Positions 19,973 to 28,989 of a stretch of 64,000 bases of DNA are shown one piece after another. The notes beneath the pieces were generated by a model. That model worked only from the letters and a program-made list of their open reading frames with translations, had not been told where the DNA came from and searched no databases. The stretch comes from Triticum aestivum (Eukaryota > Streptophyta > Magnoliopsida > Poales > Poaceae). The stretch covers positions 196,740,716-196,804,715 of the forward strand of contig NC_057801.1 in the NCBI RefSeq assembly GCF_018294505.1. The letters are read 5' to 3'. How positions within the stretch are numbered: the stretch's first letter is position 1; every line of letters begins with the position of its first letter. The position numbers and the translations under genes are program-made.

Positions 19973-21048
19973 TGTCGTGGGGAATGGGAGCACGAGCACC
20001 TATGGGGTAGGAGGGCCCCTTCTTGTCCGGCAAGGGAGCGGAGGGCGCACGCAGAGCAGATCGAGGCGAGAGAGCGCGCGGGGGATTTTTACCCAGCTTC
20101 GGAGCTCTCCGGAGAGATAAAACTCCTACTGCTGCTTTGTGTCTTGTATTCTGTTCTTGCTCGAGAGAGCGGGCGTGGCGTCGAATCAGCCGAACCCCCA
20201 AGCTGTGGAACCAAAATTCCGAACCTGCTCTACGTGCGCATGGGCCTCCTTTTTATAGGCTAAAGGGGTCACCGACAGGTGGCAGCGTAGAAAGAGGGGT
20301 GGAAAGGTAAAAATGCGGGTTGGTACAACTACTACCAACAGTGTCCCCTACCTAACTCTGGCGGCAGGGGGACAAGGGCATTTAATGCCCGTCCGGTCGC
20401 CCCAACAGTGCAAGGAAAGGACCGTTGGAGGCGCCACCGATCGCCACGATGGCCTCCTTGTCAGCTTTGCTTGCCACCTCGCACCGCCATGCTGCACAGC
20501 TACCCGCCACGTGCACCAGGAGCGATCTTGTGGCGACACGTCGTCGGGCGTGCTGGAGCGTGGGTGCAGAGTGGCAGCCCTGCCGCGGCAAGCGCCTTGC
20601 CGCGGCCTTTATCTTGTCACACCAGCAAGCTCGCCGCTCGCCGGGCCTTGCCGGGACGCGCGGGGCGTTGCGGCAAGTTTCTTGAAGTGCCTTAGCTAGC
20701 CTTCCCGGCAAGCTCCTCTTGCCGGGGCCTTTGTCCTTCCCGGCAAGCTCCTCTTGTCGGGGCCTTGTATTCTTCCCGGCCAGCTTCTTTTGCTGGGGCC
20801 TTGGTTGGCCTTCCCGGCAAGCTCCTCTTGCCGGGGCCTTAGTTTGAGTACCTTGTTCTTGAATGGCATCAAAGTAGCCGTGGAGGATCTTGGCGGACGC
20901 CCGGCAAGCCCTGCCGCGGGTCGCTGCGACTGCCCGTGCACAAGTTCGGGATACTAAGGTACCCCTACTTTAGTACAACGACACGCTGCGACTGCCCGTG
21001 CACAAGTTCGGGGTACTAAGGTACCCCTACTTTAGTACACCGACAGGT
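19973..21048 (-). repeat. Gypsy-B 5' LTR
   Basis: 1076 bp, TGTCGGTGTACTAAAG to CCACGACA on the minus strand. TATA-like box (complement of TTTTTATAG) at about 20249-20257. It holds four CCGGCAAG/CTTGCCGG hairpin units at 20697-20840 and a 62-bp duplication of its first bases (20925-21048). It is about 130 bp longer than the 3' LTR because of these differences. Confidence 0.93.
20925..21048. repeat. Tandem duplication of the 5' LTR terminus
   Basis: Two 62-bp units (20925-20986, 20987-21048), each containing CTGCCCGTGCACAAGTTCGG and GGTACCCCTACTTTAGTACA, so the LTR carries two successive versions of its own first 60 bases. The 3' LTR has one. Confidence 0.9.
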
Positions 21049-21053
21049 GTCTG

Positions 21054-21470
21054 GCCAGTGGCTCGATTTGGCATCGTTCTGATCGACCAAAGAAATGCTG
21101 GCAACTCATCAATCCAGCGCCTTCCACTCTTGCGCAGCCTGTCAAAAGTCTTCGTCCTTAAGCCTAGCAAGACTTCAGCATTTGCTCTTTCCGCTTGGCC
21201 GTTGCTCCGTGGGTGTGCCACGGAAGCAAAACAGACCCTGCTGCCAGGATCTTCAATGTATTGCATGAAGGCATGGCTTGTGAACTGTGTGCCGTTGTCG
21301 GTGATGATCCTGTTGGGTACCCCGAAACGGCACACTAGCCCCTTGAAGAACTTGATGGATGACTGCGCTGTCACCTTCCTCACTGTTTCCACCTCTGGCC
21401 ACTTTGTGAACTTGTTGATTGCGACGTACAAGTACTCAAAGCCCCCGACAGCACGGGGGAAATGGCCCAA
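21054..21470 (-). pseudogene. Gypsy-C integrase catalytic core, interrupted
   Basis: Minus-strand frame with the rve-type core: LYVAINKFTKWPEVETV, RIITDNGTQFTSHAF and NGQAERANAEVLLGL. The second Asp and the Glu of the DDE triad are present, but the first catalytic position (normally Asp before KFTKW) reads Asn. The frame is cut after RATGQTP by Gypsy-B and resumes at 10572. This integrase would be inactive even without the insertion. Confidence 0.92.
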
Positions 21471-21557
21471 TATATCGAGCCCCCAGACCGAGAAGGGCCA
21501 GGAGTGAGGAATATTTTGAAGGGCTTGAGATGGTTGATGGAGCTTCTTTGAATGGAA

Positions 21558-21764
21558 CTAGCACGCTTCACACTTGGTTACTAGTGCCATCGCATCCTGG
21601 ATGGCGGTGGGCCAGAAGAAACCTTGCCGGAAAGCCTTGCCGGCAAGCGCCCTCGACCCTATGTAGGAGCCACATATGCCTCCATGTATCTCTGCCAACA
21701 GCTTTAGTCCTTCCTCCCGGGAGATGCACATCAATTTCACCCCAATCGGTCTTATTCTGTACAA
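21558..21764 (-). pseudogene. Gypsy-C integrase zinc-binding domain
   Basis: Minus-strand frame with the HHCC domain (EIHGGICGSYIGSRALAG ... CEAC). One His of the HH pair is replaced by Tyr (GSYIG, against GHHIG in Gypsy-B). The frame ends at a stop before the core. The region between this and the RNase H ORF (21765-22057) is the variable linker with several stops. Confidence 0.88.
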
Positions 21765-22057
21765 TACGTTATCAACGAATTGGTATAGAGCAGACCAGCG
21801 GGCTACTCTTTCTGCCTCTTCCTGCTCCTCAGGAAGCTCTCCTTGCTGAAAGAATCGGATGGTGTGCTGTGCCCATGCCAGAGCCTATGGCTCGACGACA
21901 TGGACCAAAGGCATCTCTTCCGCCACGGAAGCGGCCGCCTCCACGGCTACGACCTGAGGTCCTGCCGGAGTCGGCTACCCTGCGGCAGGATCGGCATCCA
22001 CGGCAACATCTTCGCCGGCGGCTCTAGGGAGCTCGGTGGGGAAGTACTTGCCGGGGC

Positions 22058-22867
22058 CTAGCTTCCTCCGCTTGTTCGCCCGGTCAATGGCTCAATGGAT
22101 GGTTGGGTCAACTGAAGCACGAAAGTACCTAGTTCCACAGGTAGCTTGAGGGCAGCGCGCTTTGACTGGTAGTCGGCAATGTCGTTCTCCGCTCGAGGGA
22201 CATTCTCCACCTGTATACCGTCAAAGCGCTCCTCCAGTTTCCCCACCTCATCCACGTAAGCTTCCATCAACGGGCTTTGATAATCTTTGTTGATCTGCCT
22301 GACAACGAGCTGTGAGTCGCCCCTGACGATGAGCTTCTTAACTCCGAGGTCTGCCGCGATCCTGAGACCGACAAGCAAACCCTGATACTCGGCGGTGTTG
22401 TTGGTGGACATCTCCCGGGGGAAGTGCATCTGGATGACATACTTGAGGTGTTCTCCGGTGGGTACGACAAGCAGTACACCAACACCGGCGCCTTGCAGTG
22501 AGAAGGCACCATCGAAGTACATGATCCAGTTGCAGCTCATTTCCTCACCGGGGAGAGCGGTCTCCTGTAACTCTTCGTCAGGCGTCGAGGTCCATTCCGC
22601 AACAAACTCCTCCAAGACTCTGCTCTCAATCGTTGAGGTACTTTCAAACTTCAAACCGAAACTTGACAGCTCCAGGGCCCATTGCACGATTCTCCCTGTT
22701 GCATCTTGGTTGTGCAGTATCCGTTGCAACAGGAGGTGGGTGACCATCGTGATCTCATGCGCTTGGAAGTAATGGCGCAGCTTCCTCGAAGCCATAAGGA
22801 GGCCGAAGAGAAGATTTTGCACAGCTGAGTACCTCGACCTAGCCCCCCTGCAAGAGGGAGCTGACAA
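22058..22867 (-). pseudogene. Gypsy-C RNase H
   Basis: Minus-strand 269-codon frame. It begins near the RT connection (LLFGLLMASRKLRHYFQAH) and contains the RNase H motifs MYFDGAFSLQGAG, NNTAEYQGLLVGL, IVRGDSQLVVRQI and ENDIAD. The acidic residues are conserved. It ends in a frame change near 22058. Confidence 0.9.
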
Positions 22868-22898
22868 AGTAAACTAGGTGTTTTACCATTTTCTTCTT

Positions 22899-24096
22899 CT
22901 ACGCCTCTTCAGCCGACCGCATGGGTCCTATAGCATCGGCGCCAGTCTTGCCGGGACCGAGCCTTGCCGGGGACTCAGTCTCGCCAGGACTGAGCCCTGC
23001 CGGGGAGGGTTCCAGCCCGCCAACTGTTGGCTCTACCGCTGCTGCTGCCTCCTCATCAACCTCCCTACGCGCCACTAGTGCAGCGCTAACCACCAAATTT
23101 GTTGCGGCTAGGTAAAGCAGCAATGGTTCTCGTGGTTTGGGCGCAACCAGTACTGGGGTAGAGGAGAGGTATTTCTTCAAATCTTGCAGCACTGCCTCGG
23201 CTTCCGGGGTCCACTCCACCGGCCTGCCTTCTTCAAGATCTTCAAAAAAGGAAGGGCACACTCCGCGGACTTGGAGATGAACCGGCTCATGGCAGCAACG
23301 CAGCCGGTGAGCCGACGCACGTCCTTGATCCGTTTGGGTGCCTCGATCTGCTTGATGGCTTTGATCTTATCTGGGTTTGCTTCAATCCCGCGCTGGGACA
23401 CAAAGAACCCGAGAAGCTTGCCGGACGGGACGCCAAAGACACACTTCTCAGGGTTCAATTTGAGGTTGATCTTGCACAGGTTTGCAAATGTTTCCTCGAG
23501 ATCTTGCACAAGGGTTGCTTTGTCCTTGGTCTTGAACACTATGTCATCCATGTAAGCTTCCATATTTCTATGTAGCTGGGTTCAAAACCAATTTGGACTG
23601 CCCTTGCAAAGGTTGAGCCAGCACTCTTCAACACGAAAGGCATCTGTAAAAATCAATACGTACTAAATGGGGTGATGAATGCTGTCTTTTCCTCGTCTTC
23701 TTTCATCATGAAGATCTGGTGGTATCCCGAGTAGGCGTCAAGGAATGATAACAGGTCACATCCAGCCATGGAGTCAACAATCTAGTCGATGCGCGGTAAC
23801 GGGAAGGGATCCTTTGGACAAGCCTTATTGATGTCTATGTAGTCAATACACAAACTCCACTTCCCATTTGCCTTGCTCACCACTACCGGATTGGATAACC
23901 ACGTCGGATGGAGTACTCCTCTCACCAAGCCTACCGCCTCTAGCTTTCTGATTTCCTCCGTGATGAACTCCTGCCTCTCCAGAGCTTGATTCCCGACCTT
24001 CTGCTTGACGGGCCGTGCATGAGGACAGACATCAAGGTGGTGCTCAATCACCTCCCTGGGAACGCCGGGGATGTTGGAGGCTTGCCATGCAAACAC
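22899..24096 (-). pseudogene. Gypsy-C reverse transcriptase, broken
   Basis: RT read in pieces on the minus strand: the N-terminal part at 24096-23782 (VRGVLHPTWLSNPVVV, NKACPKDPFPLPRID), an amber stop at about 23779, a damaged middle (23564-23781) with at least one frameshift, and the YMDD part at 23563-23177 (MEAYMDDIVFKTKDKATL), continuing to the thumb and connection to 22899. The catalytic motif survives but the gene is not translatable as a unit. Confidence 0.9.
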
Positions 24097-24135
24097 ATCG
24101 ACATTCGCCCGCAGGAAGGCGACGAGCTCACTTTC

Positions 24136-24744
24136 CTATTTGCCGTCAAGGGTGGAGCTTATGCTGAACACTCCCCCCGTGCCGTCCTCCTTGATGGACA
24201 CCTTTTTGGTCTCTGTTGGTGTAGCTCTGGGATTCTTGCTCTTGCCGGCGGAGCTCTCGGGCACGCTCTCAACGGAAGTGCAACACCCCGAAGAGGTGTG
24301 CTTTATGGAGTGGGTGCGAGGGGTCTCGCCAGTCTTCTTCTCTCCCGGGGCTCCGTCGGCAGGAGCAGGCGCCTTAGCATCAGCTGCTGCAACTGCTTCC
24401 CAGTAGAGTTGGTCGCCGCAGATTAGCGCATCTTTCTCGTCGGAGGGGATGGTGATCATGTTCATTGGCCCGGGCATCTTCAGCATGTTGTAGGCGTAGT
24501 GTGGAGCCGCCATGAACTTGGCTAGCGCCGGGCGGACGAGGATCCCGTTGTAATGCAAGGGGATCTCGGCTACGTCAAAAACAATCCTCTCCGTCGTGTA
24601 GTTCAACTCACCTCCGAATGTCATGGGCAACGTGATCTTTCCCTTTGGCTGGCTCCTCCCCGGGTTAACCCCTTGGAACGTACCCATCTCCTCGAGGTCT
24701 CCATCAGGGATCTGCAACCTTCTGACCACAACGGGCGAGATCAA
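24136..24744 (-). pseudogene. Gypsy-C protease end and pol linker
   Basis: Minus-strand frame beginning just after the protease active site and running through the conserved HYNGILVRPALAKFMA and HYAYNMLKMPGP region to SSTLDGK. It is followed by TAG, the same amber position as in Gypsy-B. At the protease site (about 24755-24775) the codons read VDGGAG, with the Ser of the usual DSG replaced by Gly, preceded by a TAG. Confidence 0.88.
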
Positions 24745-24768
24745 GTTCAGGCCGGCCCCGCCGTCAAC

Positions 24769-25320
24769 CTACATCTTTGTCACCTTGAGGTTGCGGATTG
24801 TTGGTGAAACCAACAACGGCAAGCACCCGACCACAGTGGTCTGGTTAGGGTGTTCCTCGATGTCGAAGATGATGGGCGTGCTGGACCATTTCAGCTGCTT
24901 CCGTGCGTCAAACGATGGCTCCACCGCTGTGATCTCACGCGCCCACTGCTTGAGTTGGCGGGGGGATATGTGCAGCGAGGCGCCGCCATCGACGCACATG
25001 GCCTCTGTGGCTTTCTGAAACTCGTGGTCGCCGGACTCGTCGTCCTCGTCATGATCATCATCTTCCTGCTTCTTGTCGCGGCCCCGGGCGGGCCTCTCTT
25101 GCTGATTATCCTTGTCGCGGCGGCCTCCTTGGCCGCCATGTTTCTTGCCGGATCCCTCGGCACCATCTGGGCCTTTCTCCTTGTCCCGCTGCTCATACTC
25201 GACTTTCTGCTTCTCGGCGAGCAGCTCTACCTGCCGGCAGTCTTGTAGATCATGGCCCTTGGTGCGGTGAATCTTGCAATACTGCTTGTCGGAGCCTCCT
25301 GGCTTATCGGCGGCCGCCAA
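24769..25320 (-). pseudogene. Gypsy-C gag C-terminus and pre-protease region
   Basis: Minus-strand frame with the zinc-finger-like CKIHRTKGHDLQDCR, a Glu/Lys-rich stretch, a Gly/Arg/Asp-rich nucleic-acid-binding-like segment (ARGRDKKQEDDDHDEDD) and the KWSSTPIIF pre-protease motif. Upstream (25321-25439) are stops and a 19-bp direct repeat (GAACGGTCTAGCTCCT type, at about 25389 and 25415), then the Gypsy-D LTR. Confidence 0.88.
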
Positions 25321-25439
25321 GGCCCAACCAGCGGCACAACCGGCAACCTCCTTGCCGAGGTCACTTGCCTTGGGATTCTTGGCGACGCAAGAACGGTCTA
25401 GCTCCTCGACGGCAAGAACGGTCTAGCTCCTGCGCTTCC

Positions 25440-25453
25440 TGTTACAGCGTCGG
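25440..25453 (-). repeat. Last 14 bp of the Gypsy-D 3' LTR
   Basis: TGTTACAGCGTCGG is read as the terminal bases of the Gypsy-D LTR (minus strand end GCTGTAACA). It ends with GTCGG, the TSD of the LARD, and the LTR resumes after the second GTCGG at 59439-59443. The assignment rests on the TG..CA rule and on the end of Gypsy-C similarity, so the exact boundary is inferred. Confidence 0.7.
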
Positions 25454-26496
25454 TGTCATGCCCAATATCACTACAAGAAATATGTCAACTAGTGACCTTC
25501 TGTCAATGACCCTGGAAGAATTGGTCATAGATCTATGACCATTTCAGACCAATTGATCAAAAACTGTTCAGGCGGCTCCAAACCCTAAACCATTGCGACC
25601 ATTTTGGTCAGAAAGGTCGTAATTTCCTTACACGAAATGGTCACAAAGCAAATAGTGCTAGTCCGCTGCCTTATTTCTAGTTGTTAATGACCAATATAGA
25701 TGGTCATAGCCTTGTATATTGTGGTGGGTTGTGATGACTAGGCGCCATCTCATCAGTTTTGCCTATGTGTCATGTCCATGTGGCAGTTTTTGCCCTAGGT
25801 TGTGAAGCAACCTATATTTCTGTTATTCCCAAAATTCCCAAAAAAAATCTCATAAATGTTTTAGATCATATCTTCATCAAATATGTCAAAAACATTCCTT
25901 GCCTAGTTCAAAAATAATTCGAAAATATTCATTTTCCTATTCTGTTCAGAGCAGCACTTTGTGAAGGAAGTACCACTTTGGCATGTCCAAATAGTATCCA
26001 TTTTCTACAGTGCTTTCCTATGCCCAAATAACCATCCTCCACCAAATGCCAGCTCAATCCATTCATTATTTTGAGCCGAGCTTCAACATTCGTATTTATG
26101 TCCAGTGTGGTACTTTGTAAAGCAAGTACCACCTAGGCTCCTCCTTTTGAGGTGAAAATTTGTGAAGACGGTCTTCTTAGTAACTGATCATCCTCAGCCA
26201 AAACTCACGCCCATTAGCCATGTGCATTTCCCGTACCGCGAATCAAACACTTGGCTGCTTATTCATGTTTGAGCATCGATCGGTCTCCTCATGAGAATCT
26301 TATGTTGAGATTTTCTTCCTAGCACCTACCTGGGGAGTGCCCAACCCACTAAACATACCTAGGCCGCCCAGAACACATGGCAACGCCACGGTCATGCGGT
26401 GACCACGCGGCGGGCATGCGAGTTTACGCGCAATAGAGTTGGGGCCCTCGGCCACTGCCCAAACCTCGACGTATCGCCACCAAACCATGTATTTAT

Positions 26497-28905
26497 GATT
26501 AAATAGGTACTTATGTAACTAGAAATGATTTTTGGAAAAAATAAATAGCAAACTATGAGGCAGCTGCAGTTCAAATTTGACCCGCTTCCAGCTGAATCGG
26601 CGGAAATATGTCTTTTTTACGAGAGGTGGATCAAAACTTTTGGCACCCAACCATTTTTTCAATTGTGCATTAAATATGTCCTAGTATTTTAGAAAATTGA
26701 TTTGGTCCAATCTTGCAACAATTATTTGGGAGGTCCTTCACAAAAAAACCTCCTTTTGGGCACTCGGAAAATGAAAAATGGTTTTTTCGTTCAAAGAAAA
26801 TGAGAACTTCCTTAGGCAACATTGTTTGCCATTCCAATATGCACCCTTGTGCACAATATGAGATCATTTGAACAAACTATGCCACGAATGTGGCCATAAG
26901 ATTGATCATTTGGCTTGAAAGCCATGAATCTTCAGAGATGATAGCTCATTTCTGAGAACACTTTTTTAAAATAATTCCCGTATTACAAGTTTGTTATTTT
27001 TCCTGGGAACTTGGCCACATATAACGACACAATGCGAAGGTTTCCCGATTTTTTGATTTTTTTGAATTTTTTATGCCCGTTTCAAAATGCGGTCAAAACG
27101 GCGGGAATGACCGTTCCTAGCTAGTGGTTGAATCTTCGAATTCTCTTGATGTTTCTCTGATTAAATAGGTACTTATGTAACTAGAAATGATTTTTGGAAA
27201 AAATAAATAGCAAACTATGAGGCACCTGCAGTTCAAATTTGACCCGCTTCCAACTGAATCGGCGGAAATTTGTCTTTTTCATGAGAGGTGGATCAAAACT
27301 TTTGGCACCCAACCATTTTTTCAATTGTGCATTAAATATGTCCTAGTATTTTCAAAAATTGATTTGGTCCAATTTTGCAACAATTATGTGGCAGGTCCTT
27401 CACAAAAAAAACCTCCTTTTGGGTACTCGGAAAATGAAAGATGGTTTTTTCGTCCAAAGAAAATGAAAACTTCCTTAGGCAACATTGTTTGCCATTCCAA
27501 TATGCACCCTTGTGCACAATATGAGATCATTTGAACAAACTATGCCACGAATGTGGCCATAAGATTGATCATTTGGCTTGAAAGCCATGAATCTTCAGAG
27601 ATGATAGCTCATTTCTGAGAACACTTTTTTAAAATAATTGCCGTATTACAAGTTTGTTATTTTTCCTGGGAACTTGGCCACATATAATGAAACAATGCGA
27701 AGGTTTCCCAATTTTTTGATTTTTTTTGAATTTTTTATGCCCGTTTCAATATGCAGTCAAAACAGCGGGAATGACTGTTCCTAGCTAGTGGTTGAATCTT
27801 GGAATTTTTTTGGTGTTTCTCTCATTAAATAGGTACTTACGTAACTAGAAATGATTTTTGGAAAAAATAAATAGCAAACTATGAGGCAGCTGCAGTTCAA
27901 ATTCGACCCGTTTCCAACTGAATCGACGGAAATTTGTCTTTTTCACCAGAGGTGGATCAAATCTTTTGACACCCAACCATTTGGTCAATTGTATATTAAA
28001 TATGGAGTAGTATTTTAGAAAATTGATGGAGTCCAATTTTGCAACAAATATTTGGTAGGTTCTTCACAAAAAAACCTCCTTTTGGGCACTCGAAAAATGG
28101 AAAATGGTTTTTTCGTCCAAAGAAAATGAAAACTTCCTTAGGAAATACTGTTTGCCATTCCAATATGGACCCTTGTGCACAATATGAGATCATTTGAACA
28201 AACTATGCCATGAATGTGGCCATAAGATTGATCATTTGGCTTGAAAGCCATTGATCTCCACACGTGATAGCTCGTTTCTGAGAACAGTTTTTTAAAATAA
28301 TTGCCATATTAGATGTTTATTATTTTTCCTGGAAACTTGGCCATATATAATGACATAATGCGAAGGTTTTCCAATTTTTTGATTTTTTTTGAATTTTTTA
28401 TGCCCGTTTCAAAATGCGGTCAAAACAGCGGGCTTGACCGTTCCTAGCTAGTGGTTGAATCTTGGAAAACTTTTGATGTTTCTCTGATTAAATAGATACT
28501 TATTTACCTATAAATGATTTTTAGAAAAAATAAAGAGCAAACTATGAGGTAGCTGCAGTTCAAATTTGACCTGCTTCCAACTGAATCGGCAAAAATTTGT
28601 CTTTTTCACCACAGGTGGATCGAATCTTTTGACACCCAACCATTTGGTCAATTGTATATTAAATATGTCCTAGTATTTTAGAAAATTGATTTGGTCAATT
28701 TTTGCAACAAATATATTATAGGTCCTTCACCAAAGAACTCATTTTGGACACTCGAAAAATGAAAAATGTTTGTTTGGCTGAAAAACTCATATCTCACGAA
28801 ACATTTTTAAAGATATTTATCTTTTTCATGTTTGTTATTTTTTCTGAAAACTTATTCACATTTTGGTGACACAATGAGAAGGTTTCCATTTTCTTTTTGA
28901 ATTTC
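26497..28905. repeat. Four tandem ~663-bp repeats inside CACTA-2
   Basis: The phrase GATTAAATAGGTACTTATG starts copies at 26497, 27159, 27823 and 28486 (the latter two slightly varied), with periods of 662-664 bp. The first three copies are full length and share an open minus-strand segment of about 62 codons; the fourth is truncated at about 28905. No protein similarity is recognised. Confidence 0.93.
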
Positions 28906-28989
28906 TCAGGTCATAAAATAGCTAACATGATTTTAACACATTATTTTGAGGCAACTATGACCTACTTAGATGGTCATAAGATCATACTG

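Larger units (their letters stand above)
10573..21048 (-). mobile_element. Gypsy-B: full-length Tat-like Ty3/gypsy retrotransposon
   Basis: A 10.5-kb element on the minus strand with 5' LTR 19973-21048, PBS at 19951-19970, gag 19887-18373, pol 18372-14075, antisense B3 gene 11967-12617, PPT-like CCCGGGGGCTCC just right of 11514, and 3' LTR 10573-11514. The TSD GGTGT is present at 10568-10572 and 21049-21053. Gag-pol order is gag, PR, RT, RNase H, integrase. The frame is broken by a gag frameshift, in-frame stops and deletion of most of the integrase core, so this copy cannot move by itself now. Confidence 0.93.
21054..25439 (-). mobile_element. Gypsy-C, 5' part (gag end to integrase core)
   Basis: Minus-strand continuation of the gypsy element whose 3' part lies at 7268-10572. 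It starts in the gag zinc-finger region at about 25320 and runs through protease linker, RT, RNase H and integrase to the Gypsy-B insertion at 21054. The gag N-terminus and 5' LTR are not in the window. The right limit (25439) is where the Gypsy-D LTR begins, so the missing part should lie beyond 64000 if Gypsy-D inserted cleanly into gag. Confidence 0.85.

Noticed and set aside
26497..28905. CRISPR-like array
   Set aside because: Plant DNA, 663-bp units without spacers; a plain tandem repeat.
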